Assembly (NCBI GenBank): GCA_964363685.1
Contig: CAYIJG010000042.1
Span: forward strand, 1 to 9,324
DNA: 9,324 bases
Source of the DNA: XYD2-FULL-39-9 sp964363685
GTDB taxonomy: Bacteria > Patescibacteriota > Patescibacteriia > Magasanikbacterales > GWA2-37-8
Direction: 5' to 3'
The notes below the pieces were generated by a model. It was not told the origin of the DNA, did not search any database, and was given only the letters and a program-made list of their open reading frames with translations. Positions 1-6,111 of the stretch are shown here, in pieces (position 1 is the stretch's first letter; every line of letters starts with the position of its first letter). The position numbers and the translations under genes were made by a program.

Positions 1-2223
1 GGGCATGAAGAGTTCTATATTTTGGCAAAAGAACGAGTTGAGGAAGTTTTAAAAGATAAAAAATACTCTATCGTTAAAGAGTTAACAGGATTGGATTTGG
101 TTGGTTTAGAATACGAACCATTGTTTGATATGCCAGCTATGGCCGAAACTGGCAAGAAGGCTTATTATGTAGCCGCCGGTGATTTTGTGACCACAGAAGA
201 CGGTACTGGTATAGTTCATACAGCGGTAATTTACGGTGAAGAAGATTATAACTTGGGTATAAAGTTAGATTTGCCAATGGTGCCGATGCTTGATGAAAAA
301 GGGCATTTCAATGAAACAGCACCAGAGTTTATCCGTGGTCAGTATTTCAAAAAAGCGGAAAAAGAAATTAAGAATGATTTAGAAAAACGCGGGCTATTAT
401 TCTCCCGCGATCAGTACACTCACTCGTATCCTCACTGTTGGCGTTGTGAAACCCAACTTTTCTATAATGCTATTTCTGCCTGGTTTATTGATATTCAAAA
501 AATAAAGGGGCGTCTGATAGAACTTAATGAAAACATTAATTGGTATCCGGAACATCTTAAGCACGGACGATTCTTAAATATTTTGGAAACTGCGCCTGAT
601 TGGAATATTTCTCGCAATCGTTATTGGGCTACCCCGTTGCCTTTCTGGAAATGTGAAAACAAAGAGTGTGGTGAGACGTTGTGTGTTGGCAGTGTGGCCG
701 AACTAAAAGAAAAAGCAACAAATTTTGATGAAGTGTTTTCAACTGACAAGGTTGCAGACTTGGATTTACACAAACAGTTCGCCGACAAGATAAAAATAAA
801 ATGCGCGAAGTGTTCGAGTGTAATGAATCGTATTCCCGAAGTGATTGATTGTTGGGTTGAGTCAGGTTCAATGCCTTTTGCTGAATTTCATTACCCATTT
901 GAGAACAAAGAGAAGTTTGAAAAAAGTTTCCCTGGTCAATATATTGCCGAATATATCGCCCAAACCCGCGCTTGGTTTTACTATATGCATGTGGTATCTA
1001 CGCTTTTGTTTGACCATAACAGTTTTGAAAATTGCGTGACTACGGGCACAATTCTTAATGATAAAGGCGAGAAGCTTTCCAAATCAAAACAGAACTATCC
1101 TGATCCTTGGAAAATCATTGAACAGTATGGGGTAGACGCCCTTAGATATTATTTGATGACAAGCGTGGTAATGGAAGCGGAAAATCTTTTCTTCAATGAA
1201 CGTGAAGTGCGTGAGATTTATAATAAGGTTATAAATATTTTGTGGAATGTAGTCACTTTTTATTTGATGTATTCTAGTGATTATGACCACAAGACCAAAG
1301 CTCAAGACAGTGTTCATATTTTGGATAAATGGATTTTAGCCAAGCTACAAGTTTTAGTGAAGGAAGTAACGACTGAGATGGATAACTATAATACTGTGAA
1401 GGCTGGACGTCCCATTAAAGATTTTATTGATGATTTATCTACTTGGTATCTCCGTCGTTCCCGCGACAGATTCAAGGGCCCCTCCTCCGCTAAAGCTTCG
1501 GCGGGCAGGGATGACGAGCAAGACAAACAATCAGCCATTGCTACTTTGGGAGAAGTGTTGTTTACCCTTTCCAAGCTTATGGCGCCATTTACTCCTTTTA
1601 TTGCCGAAAAGATTTATCAAGAAGTAAAGGGTTTGGGAGAAAAAGCACAAGGAAGCGTGCATTTGGAGGAATGGCCCCAAGTAAATGAAAAATTGATGAG
1701 TGATGAAGTGATAAAAATGATGGAAATGGCACGCAAGGTTGTGGAGATGGGATTGGCACTACGCGCAGAGCAAGGATTGAAAGTCAGACAGCCGTTAAAT
1801 ACCTTAACAATAAATAATAAAGAATTAGCCAGTGAATTTTTTGGTATTATTCAAGATGAATTAAATATTAAAAAAGTGGAGTTGGTTGAAAATAATACAG
1901 ATGACAAATCTTTGGTTTGGAAAGAAGACGGAGTCATAAAAATTGGCTTGGATGTAATTATTACCGATGAGCTCAAAAAAGAAGGCTTGCTCCGCGAAAT
2001 TGTCCGTACTATCAATCAAATCCGCAAAGATCAAAAATTAACTATTTCTGATAGGGTTTCAGTGAAATATCACACTAAAGATGATTTACTTAAGGCAGTA
2101 TTTGCTGAATATACAGATGATATCAAAAAGTCTGTGTTGGCCGATGTGTTGGCAGAGGTAGATGGAGGAGAAGAAAGGGATATCGGGGAAGCAAAAGTGA
2201 ATGTTTTGGTGGAGAAAATATAA
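1..2223 (+). CDS. ileS: Isoleucyl-tRNA synthetase, 5'-truncated by window edge
   Basis: Class I aminoacyl-tRNA synthetase that attaches isoleucine to tRNA-Ile in the cytoplasm. The frame is open from base 1, so the TTG at 22 is not the start; the HIGH-motif part of the catalytic domain lies upstream. About 740 residues are visible. Seen in order: the end of the editing domain (GTGIVHTAVIYGEED, near 196-243), CWRCE and SWF-type segments, ISRNRYW (607-627), two Cys-x2/3-Cys pairs of a zinc-binding insert (about 652-675 and 802-813), DCWVESGSMPFA, the ATP-binding loop as KLSKS (1072-1086), then the anticodon-binding and C-terminal domains (RRSRDRF, LAPFTPFIAEKIY). DCW.ESGSMP and the NYPDP following the signature loop suggest the archaeal/eukaryotic-like IleS2 class, known for relative mupirocin tolerance; this assignment is from memory. 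A 13-codon palindromic insert interrupts the anticodon-binding domain at 1477-1515. It ends in TAA and is followed by a terminator. Confidence 0.96.
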   Translation, partial: GHEEFYILAKERVEEVLKDKKYSIVKELTGLDLVGLEYEPLFDMPAMAETGKKAYYVAAGDFVTTEDGTGIVHTAVIYGEEDYNLGIKLDLPMVPMLDEKGHFNETAPEFIRGQYFKKAEKEIKNDLEKRGLLFSRDQYTHSYPHCWRCETQLFYNAISAWFIDIQKIKGRLIELNENINWYPEHLKHGRFLNILETAPDWNISRNRYWATPLPFWKCENKECGETLCVGSVAELKEKATNFDEVFSTDKVADLDLHKQFADKIKIKCAKCSSVMNRIPEVIDCWVESGSMPFAEFHYPFENKEKFEKSFPGQYIAEYIAQTRAWFYYMHVVSTLLFDHNSFENCVTTGTILNDKGEKLSKSKQNYPDPWKIIEQYGVDALRYYLMTSVVMEAENLFFNEREVREIYNKVINILWNVVTFYLMYSSDYDHKTKAQDSVHILDKWILAKLQVLVKEVTTEMDNYNTVKAGRPIKDFIDDLSTWYLRRSRDRFKGPSSAKASAGRDDEQDKQSAIATLGEVLFTLSKLMAPFTPFIAEKIYQEVKGLGEKAQGSVHLEEWPQVNEKLMSDEVIKMMEMARKVVEMGLALRAEQGLKVRQPLNTLTINNKELASEFFGIIQDELNIKKVELVENNTDDKSLVWKEDGVIKIGLDVIITDELKKEGLLREIVRTINQIRKDQKLTISDRVSVKYHTKDDLLKAVFAEYTDDIKKSVLADVLAEVDGGEERDIGEAKVNVLVEKI
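1477..1515 (+). repeat. In-frame palindromic element inside ileS
   Basis: A short GC-rich patch in AT-rich ileS. Its core, 1487-1504, is a near-perfect palindrome: CCGC-TA-AAG facing CTT-CG-GCGG, with one T-G wobble and one A-C mismatch. CCCT at 1480-1483 can pair with AGGG at 1507-1510 outside an internal loop. It is read in frame as GPSSAKASAGRDD, a low-complexity segment between the conserved RRSRDRF stretch and the next helix, where IleRS proteins normally have a variable loop. Length is a multiple of three and no stop is created. Similar AAGCTT-centred palindromes are, from memory, dispersed in Patescibacteria genomes, and the situation resembles Rickettsia palindromic elements. The exact boundaries are an estimate. 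Confidence 0.65.
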
Positions 2224-2233
2224 TTTTATTCAA

Positions 2234-2265
2234 AAAAAACAGCCTCAAATCAAGGGTTGTTTTTT
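2234..2265 (+). terminator. Rho-independent terminator after ileS
   Basis: AAAAAACAGCC at 2234-2244 pairs with GGTTGTTTTTT at 2255-2265 (one G-T wobble) around a loop of about ten bases. The descending arm ends in a T-run, and the upstream A-run would let it work in both directions. It begins 10 bases after the ileS stop. The GC part of the stem is short, so strength is probably modest. Confidence 0.7.
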
Positions 2266-2290
2266 GGTTAAGAATTTAAATAGAGCATGA

Positions 2291-2319
2291 TTGACAAAAT
2301 CTTATTTTTGTTGTAATAT
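2291..2319 (+). promoter_or_regulatory. Sigma70-type promoter upstream of the kelch gene
   Basis: TTGACA (2291-2296), a 17-base spacer and TAATAT (2314-2319): a consensus -35, optimal spacing and a one-mismatch -10. Transcription would start near 2326, giving a leader of about 90 bases before the ATG at 2416. The promoter is in AT-rich, host-like sequence, while the gene it would drive is GC-rich. Spacing and -35 match the promoter at 3699-3727. Confidence 0.7.
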
Positions 2320-2330
2320 ATCTTGTCGTA

Positions 2331-2370
2331 TTCCCAATATCCATTTTTTTAGTTAAACGGATAGTGGGAA
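2331..2370 (+). repeat. Long inverted repeat in the leader of the kelch gene
   Basis: TTCCCAATATCC (2331-2342) faces GGATAGTGGGAA (2359-2370), a 12-base stem with one mismatch around a 16-base AT-rich loop that includes seven Ts. It starts about five bases after the predicted transcription start and abuts the next hairpin without a gap. It could be an RNA leader structure, an operator, or the end of a mobile sequence. No T-run follows the stem, so it is not an ordinary terminator. Confidence 0.6.
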
Positions 2371-2393
2371 GCTCCCGACACGTCGTCGGGGGC
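2371..2393 (+). repeat. GC-rich stem-loop just before the kelch gene
   Basis: GCTCCCGAC (2371-2379) pairs with GTCGGGGGC (2385-2393) in nine pairs, one a T-G wobble, around the loop ACGTC. It ends nine bases before the Shine-Dalgarno at 2403 and marks where the sequence turns GC-rich. It may be a leader hairpin affecting translation or stability, or a dispersed palindromic element. It lacks a T-run. Confidence 0.6.
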
Positions 2394-2402
2394 AATGTCA
2401 AC

Positions 2403-2409
2403 AAAGGAG
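2403..2409 (+). promoter_or_regulatory. Shine-Dalgarno that fixes the kelch start at 2416
   Basis: AAAGGAG lies six bases before the ATG at 2416. An in-frame ATG at 2395 lies upstream of this site and would put seven residues, including acidic Glu, before the signal peptide, so 2416 is preferred. This is the only strong Shine-Dalgarno in the window; neighbouring genes lack one. Confidence 0.8.
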
Positions 2410-2415
2410 CAGACG

Positions 2416-3498
2416 ATGCGCAAGGTTTCGTTGGCAGCTACGGCTGCCTGTCTCATGGTCATGGTCACCCTGTTGGGCGCGTGCGCCGACGATAGCACGC
2501 GGCGGCAGAACACCACGCCGTCCCAGTCCTCGGCGGCGCTCTGCGCCCCCGAGGATCGGGGAACCTGGAAGGAGCTGCAGCCCCTCGTGGTGCCGCGGGC
2601 GTACGCGTGCGGCGTCTACTACGACGGCCACGTCTACATCATCGGCGGGGTCAGCAATTCGGATGATCCGAAGACCCTCGAGGACGACCACCTGCAGTTC
2701 CCGCAGCCGCGTGAGATGGTACTGCGTTACGATCCGCGCAGTACTCCGACTGACATCGTGGGGCTCTTCACCGATCTGCCTGTGCCAGTGGCCGGTGCGG
2801 CTTGTGTCGTCCACGACAACAAGGTGTGGGTGATGGGCGGCTACACGGGTGAACAGGAGACACACAAGAACTCCAACCTGTTCCAGGTCTACGACTTCAA
2901 GACGGACTCCTGGAGCCAGGGACCGCACATGAACGAGCCGCGGTCGTGGGGCGCGGCTGTGGTCGTCAACGATCAGGTCTGCATGGCCGGCGGTGCCGGT
3001 CACAAGAAGTACTCGGACTCGGTCGAGTGCTACCGGCCGGGAGATTCCAACTGGAAGGTGGTCGGTACCATCAGCCAAGGCCGCTATGGCCTGGGAGGTT
3101 TCGTTCACGACGGCAAGATCTTCCTCTCCGGCGGTAACTGGTTCGATGTCGCCAACGTCGACCACAACGTCGACTCGATCGAGGAGTTCGACCCGCTGGC
3201 CGGCACGTCGAAGATCGTGGGTTACCTCCCCGAGGCCACCTCGGCGATCATCGGGGTCACCGGGATGGATGGGAGGGGATACCTCTACATCCAGGGACGT
3301 ATCTGGGACGCAACTGACCCGACCACGTATCTCCTCGAGATTGACCAGGTTCCGGCGATGTCTCCCAGGGAGTTCAACTACGTCTACGAAGGGTGGTCCT
3401 TCCCGGTCGTGGTCCCGGTCCCGGGCGGCCTCCTCGTCGCCGGTGGCGGTTCCAGCGCCGCTCCCACCCGCAGCGTCAAGCTCCTTTGCCTCAATTAG
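2416..3498 (+). CDS. Kelch-repeat lipoprotein, likely horizontally acquired
   Basis: Predicted extracytoplasmic lipoprotein of 360 residues. The N-terminus MRK plus a hydrophobic stretch ending in the lipobox LGAC gives a signal-peptidase-II site, with Cys23 as the lipidated residue, followed by a polar linker (DDSTRRQNTTPSQSS). The rest is a beta-propeller of kelch type: double-glycine strands VYIIGG (73-78), VWVMGG (137-142), VCMAGG (188-193), IFLSGG (235-240), a degenerate LYIQGR (290-295) and LLVAGGG (339-345), with the typical W or Y/F-DP positions between them. That suggests six blades. Later cysteines (residues 43, 65, 130, 189, 205, 359) may form disulfides. Kelch propellers bind proteins or sugars and some are oxidases; nothing here shows catalysis, so the ligand is unknown. 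Base and codon use differ sharply from all neighbours. It stands alone between a terminator and a new promoter. Confidence 0.85.
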   Translation: MRKVSLAATAACLMVMVTLLGACADDSTRRQNTTPSQSSAALCAPEDRGTWKELQPLVVPRAYACGVYYDGHVYIIGGVSNSDDPKTLEDDHLQFPQPREMVLRYDPRSTPTDIVGLFTDLPVPVAGAACVVHDNKVWVMGGYTGEQETHKNSNLFQVYDFKTDSWSQGPHMNEPRSWGAAVVVNDQVCMAGGAGHKKYSDSVECYRPGDSNWKVVGTISQGRYGLGGFVHDGKIFLSGGNWFDVANVDHNVDSIEEFDPLAGTSKIVGYLPEATSAIIGVTGMDGRGYLYIQGRIWDATDPTTYLLEIDQVPAMSPREFNYVYEGWSFPVVVPVPGGLLVAGGGSSAAPTRSVKLLCLN

Positions 3499-3571
3499 CC
3501 GCACTCATGGTGCCCGAGCGGCTGGCCTGTACCTGATTCGTCATCTGACGAGCCGGTATGGCCAAGGGCAC

Positions 3572-3597
3572 AGCCACGCGCGTTGACGCCCGTGGCT
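3572..3597 (+). terminator. GC-rich hairpin, possible terminator of the kelch gene
   Basis: AGCCACGCGCG (3572-3582) pairs with CGCCCGTGGCT (3587-3597) around the tetraloop TTGA, eleven positions with one C-C mismatch. It lies 73 bases after the stop and at the GC-to-AT boundary. No T-run follows, so it could be a terminator from a high-GC donor or a 3'-end stabiliser rather than a classical terminator. Confidence 0.45.
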
Positions 3598-3640
3598 TGG
3601 AAGTTATTGAGTACTTTGTACTAAAGTAACCAGCAACTTC

Positions 3641-3661
3641 TTTTCAATCATAGATTGAAAA
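3641..3661 (+). repeat. AT-rich perfect hairpin
   Basis: TTTTCAATC (3641-3649) and GATTGAAAA (3653-3661) form a perfect nine-base stem with the loop ATA. It lies upstream of the promoter at 3699. It could be an operator or a weak terminator for transcription coming from the kelch gene; no homologous hairpin was seen elsewhere in the window. Confidence 0.5.
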
Positions 3662-3698
3662 TATCTTCTTAAATTTAAAAAAAAGATGGCGCATCGGT

Positions 3699-3727
3699 TT
3701 GACAGACCCTATTTTTTAAGGTAAATT
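3699..3727 (+). promoter_or_regulatory. Sigma70-type promoter of the nif3-ruvA-SPFH run
   Basis: TTGACA (3699-3704), a 17-base spacer and TAAATT (3722-3727) predict a start near 3734, a 24-base leader before the ATG at 3758. A second, perfect TATAAT at 3743-3748 has no good -35 but would give an almost leaderless transcript, which would fit the absent Shine-Dalgarno. Confidence 0.6.
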
Positions 3728-3757
3728 ACAACAAATTTAATCTATAATTAGCATAAT

Positions 3758-4726
3758 ATGTTAACCTTCAAAGAAATGTACGACCTGGGCGTGAAGCTGG
3801 GAACTGCAGCTGATCCTCGTGGAGCCAACGGGGTAAAGAGATATCTGGAAAGAGTAAAAAGAGAGTTTGCGGATGTGAAGCCTAGTGATAAAAAATATTT
3901 TGAGGAAGAACGTCTGGCAAATCCCTACCATTATGACACTCGTATACATACAGGCGATGTCAAAGCCCCTATTAAGCGCATCTTGGCCGGTATAGATGCA
4001 GGTGTGGGAGAAGTATTGCTTGCTACCCAGCTCAATGAGCGAGGGAAGAAAATAGACGCCGTGGTGGTACATCATCCAATCGGTGGAAGTTTGGCAACCC
4101 TGCATGGAGTTATGGATATGATTGTGGAAGTGTATGAGGCGTTGGGTGTGCCGGTGCATTTGGCCGAAAAATATATGGAAGAACGGATTGTCGAAGTCGG
4201 CCGGGGATTACATGCGTATAATCATTATCAGATCATAGATACAGCCAGACTGTTGGGCGTTAATTTAATGAATATGCATACGCCAACTGATAATTTGGTA
4301 CATGTATTTTTGGAAGAATTTTTGGCCAAGAAGAAACCGGAAACAGTGGGAGATATTATGGAAGCGCTCATGGAAATCCCGGAATATCAGGAAGCTAAGC
4401 GAAGAGGATCTGGCCCAACTATTTTTGCCGGAAGTCCAAAAAATAAAGCAGGTAAATATATTTTAGAGATGACTGGTGGCACCGAACCTTCCAATAAAAT
4501 TTATGGCGAGCTTTCTCGTGTAGGAATCAGTACAGTTGTAGGCATGCATATGCAAAAGGATGCCAGGGAAAAAGCGGGAGAGTATAGCTTGAATGTAGTG
4601 GTGGCCGGGCATATGTCATCTGATTCTTTGGGGATGAACTTATATTTGGATGAACTCGAGAAAAAGGGTGTGGAGATTATTCCTTGTGGTGGGTTGATTC
4701 GTGTTAGTCGAGTTAAAAAGAAATAG
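3758..4726 (+). CDS. Nif3-like dinuclear metal centre protein (DUF34 family)
   Basis: A 322-residue cytoplasmic protein of the Nif3/DUF34 family, whose members bind two metal ions and whose function is not settled. Ligand-type motifs are visible: VVVHHP (His105, His106), HTPTD (His174, Asp178, the HTNLD position) and AGHMSSD (His285, Asp289). Most relatives have Glu where Asp289 stands (GHxxxE), so this is a conservative change of a likely ligand. The first 55 residues replace the usual short N-terminus and look family-specific; ILAGIDAGVGEVLLA (75-89) matches the usual region after DNxGLxxG. The start has no Shine-Dalgarno, but no better start exists, and a promoter ends about 30 bases upstream. 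It is separated from ruvA by two bases, implying co-transcription. Family assignment is secure; the reaction is unknown. Confidence 0.85.
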   Translation: MLTFKEMYDLGVKLGTAADPRGANGVKRYLERVKREFADVKPSDKKYFEEERLANPYHYDTRIHTGDVKAPIKRILAGIDAGVGEVLLATQLNERGKKIDAVVVHHPIGGSLATLHGVMDMIVEVYEALGVPVHLAEKYMEERIVEVGRGLHAYNHYQIIDTARLLGVNLMNMHTPTDNLVHVFLEEFLAKKKPETVGDIMEALMEIPEYQEAKRRGSGPTIFAGSPKNKAGKYILEMTGGTEPSNKIYGELSRVGISTVVGMHMQKDAREKAGEYSLNVVVAGHMSSDSLGMNLYLDELEKKGVEIIPCGGLIRVSRVKKK

Positions 4727-4728
4727 GT

Positions 4729-5298
4729 ATGATTTCAGTAATAGCTGGGAAAATTCTTTCTAAGAATGAAAATAAAGTCACGGTTTTGACCGCCGGCGGG
4801 GTTGGTTATGAAGTGATGGTTAACTTTCGTTCTTCCGAGAACTGGGCAGTTGGTATGGAAGTTAGCATTCTAACTTATCTGGCCGTACGGGAGAGCGCTT
4901 TGGATTTATATGGTTTTGCTAACTCACAAGAAAAAGATTTATTTGAAAAATTTTTGTTAGTCAGCGGAATTGGGCCAAAGACTGCCTTACATTTATTATC
5001 GCTTGGGACAGTATCTGAAATTTCTACGGCTATTGCTCAAGAAGACTTGGCCTACCTCACGAACGTCAGTGGAATTGGCAGGAAAACTGCGGAGCGGATT
5101 TTAGTGGAATTAAAAAATAAAATGGGTGTGGGAGTGATCGGAGAAATGGGTGTTGATAGTTCTTTGGGCGATGTCATAGAAGGTCTGATGGCCTTGGGTT
5201 ACTCGCTTTTGGAAGCAAGAAATGCCGTAAAAAATCTTGATATTAAAGGTAAAAATAGTGAACAATTATTGAAAGAAGCTTTGCAACGAGTAAAATAA
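4729..5298 (+). CDS. ruvA: Holliday junction branch migration protein RuvA
   Basis: RuvA tetramers bind four-way DNA junctions and recruit the RuvB motor for branch migration in recombination and repair. At 189 residues it has near-normal length. Domain I is an OB fold (MISVIAGKIL, AGGVGYEV at 22-29, LYGF at 60-63). Domain II has two helix-hairpin-helix motifs, SGIGPKTALHLL (79-90) and SGIGRKTAERIL (114-125). A linker leads to domain III (about 145-189), the RuvB-binding part, with ALGYSLLEARNAV. The acidic-pin region reads VRESALDLYGF, where E. coli has VREDA: the first acidic residue is kept and the second is Ser. ruvB and ruvC are not in the window. No clear Shine-Dalgarno; the start is two bases after the nif3-like stop. 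Confidence 0.95.
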   Translation: MISVIAGKILSKNENKVTVLTAGGVGYEVMVNFRSSENWAVGMEVSILTYLAVRESALDLYGFANSQEKDLFEKFLLVSGIGPKTALHLLSLGTVSEISTAIAQEDLAYLTNVSGIGRKTAERILVELKNKMGVGVIGEMGVDSSLGDVIEGLMALGYSLLEARNAVKNLDIKGKNSEQLLKEALQRVK

Positions 5299-5322
5299 AT
5301 TTATTCATTTAATTTAAAACAT

Positions 5323-6093
5323 ATGCCGATTGTTGTCACTGTGTTGCCGTGGGTAGTTGGTTTAGTATTGTTGGGTCTACGGACAGTCCAGCAGTATCAA
5401 AAAGGAGTTGTCTTTCGGTTTGGAAAAATAGTGGGAACAAAAGAGCCGGGACTGAATTGGATTATCCCTTTCATTGATAAGCTACAAAAAGTAGATTTCC
5501 GTACCATTACATTGCCGGTGCCAACCCAGAAAATTATTACCCGGGACAATGTGTCAGTCGATGTGTCGGCCGTAGCTTATTACAAAATCGTTGACCCAAT
5601 AAAAAGTATCGTCGCTATCGAAAACGTGATGAGCGCCATCAATCAAATCGCGCAAACTTCTATTCGTAATATTGTCGGTAAATTTCAGTTGGATGAAATA
5701 TTAAGTGAACGTGAGCAGATTAACAAAAGCATTGCCGTAGTTTTGGACGCGCATACGGAAGCGTGGGGCGTTGTGATTTCGGTTGTAGAAATAAAAGATA
5801 TAGAATTACCAGAAGGTATGCAGAGAGCGATGGCCAAACAAGCGGAAGCGGAAAGAGAAAAACGCGCCAAGATTATTGCCGCTGAAGGAGAATTCTTAGC
5901 ATCCCAGAGATTGGCTGATACAGCCGATATTATGCAAGCTCATCCAATTGCCTTACAACTTCGCAATTTGCAAACTATGGCCGAAATTAGTGTGGAGAAA
6001 AATTCTACGATTATTTTCCCAGCTCAGTTTATGAGTACAGTAGCAGAAGTAAAGAAATTTATGGCTCAGGAGCATAATGCGATTAAAGGGTAA
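5323..6093 (+). CDS. Stomatin/slipin-like SPFH-domain membrane protein
   Basis: Membrane-anchored scaffold of the SPFH/band 7 superfamily, 256 residues. A hydrophobic N-terminal segment (about residues 2-19) inserts in the membrane. The SPFH domain follows (about 24-165), with QQYQKGVVFRFGK, EPGLNWIIPFID, the FRTITLPVPTQKIITRDNVSV block and LSEREQINKSI. An Ala/Glu/Lys-rich coiled coil (about 165-195) and a C-terminal oligomerisation segment (NSTIIFPAQF) complete the usual stomatin/slipin plan. Relatives form large ring or cage oligomers and often pair with an NfeD-type protein; none is in the window. It lies 24 bases after ruvA on the same strand, so may be co-transcribed, though a functional link to RuvA is not evident. 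No Shine-Dalgarno. Specific role unknown. Confidence 0.88.
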   Translation: MPIVVTVLPWVVGLVLLGLRTVQQYQKGVVFRFGKIVGTKEPGLNWIIPFIDKLQKVDFRTITLPVPTQKIITRDNVSVDVSAVAYYKIVDPIKSIVAIENVMSAINQIAQTSIRNIVGKFQLDEILSEREQINKSIAVVLDAHTEAWGVVISVVEIKDIELPEGMQRAMAKQAEAEREKRAKIIAAEGEFLASQRLADTADIMQAHPIALQLRNLQTMAEISVEKNSTIIFPAQFMSTVAEVKKFMAQEHNAIKG

Positions 6094-6111
6094 AAAAGGT
6101 TCTGCTATTCA

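Larger units (their letters stand above)
2364..3600. other. GC-rich island in an AT-rich genome
   Basis: Composition changes sharply near 2364-2395 and again near 3598-3605. Inside, codons end mostly in G or C; genes on both sides prefer A/T endings. The block holds one complete gene, its Shine-Dalgarno, a downstream hairpin and about 100 bases of GC-rich 3' sequence. It contains no transposase, integrase, tRNA gene or obvious terminal repeat. The likeliest reading is a segment recently acquired from a high-GC bacterium; a chimeric assembly join is the alternative. Confidence 0.75.
3499..3757. other. Intergenic region between kelch gene and nif3-like gene
   Basis: 259 bases without a convincing gene. 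The first 100 are GC-rich like the kelch gene and end in a hairpin (3572-3597); the rest is AT-rich. It also holds small overlapping inverted repeats (AGTAC-TTT-GTACT at 3610-3622), an AT-rich hairpin (3641-3661) and the promoter at 3699-3727. No tRNA or small ORF with a ribosome site was seen. Confidence 0.6.

Noticed and set aside
22..24. TTG as the ileS start.
   Set aside because: The frame is open to base 1 and reads conserved IleRS sequence (GHEEFYILAKERV); the gene is cut by the window edge.
2395..2415. Upstream in-frame ATG for the kelch gene.
   Set aside because: The Shine-Dalgarno at 2403-2409 lies after it and is spaced for the ATG at 2416, which gives a normal lipoprotein signal peptide.
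2398..3504. Large open frame on the minus strand opposite the kelch gene (368 codons).
   Set aside because: GC-rich coding DNA has few stops in the opposite strand. The translation is a monotonous Asp/Arg/Val/Gly mix without domains, while the plus frame has a signal peptide, lipobox, Shine-Dalgarno and kelch motifs.
2993..3586. Overlapping plus-strand open frame with Ser/Arg/Pro-rich translation.
   Set aside because: Out-of-frame shadow of the kelch gene; no ribosome site and low-complexity composition.
4790..4799. Perfect palindrome CCGCCGGCGG inside ruvA.
   Set aside because: It encodes the conserved TAGGV of RuvA domain I and needs no other explanation; it does not match the ileS element core.
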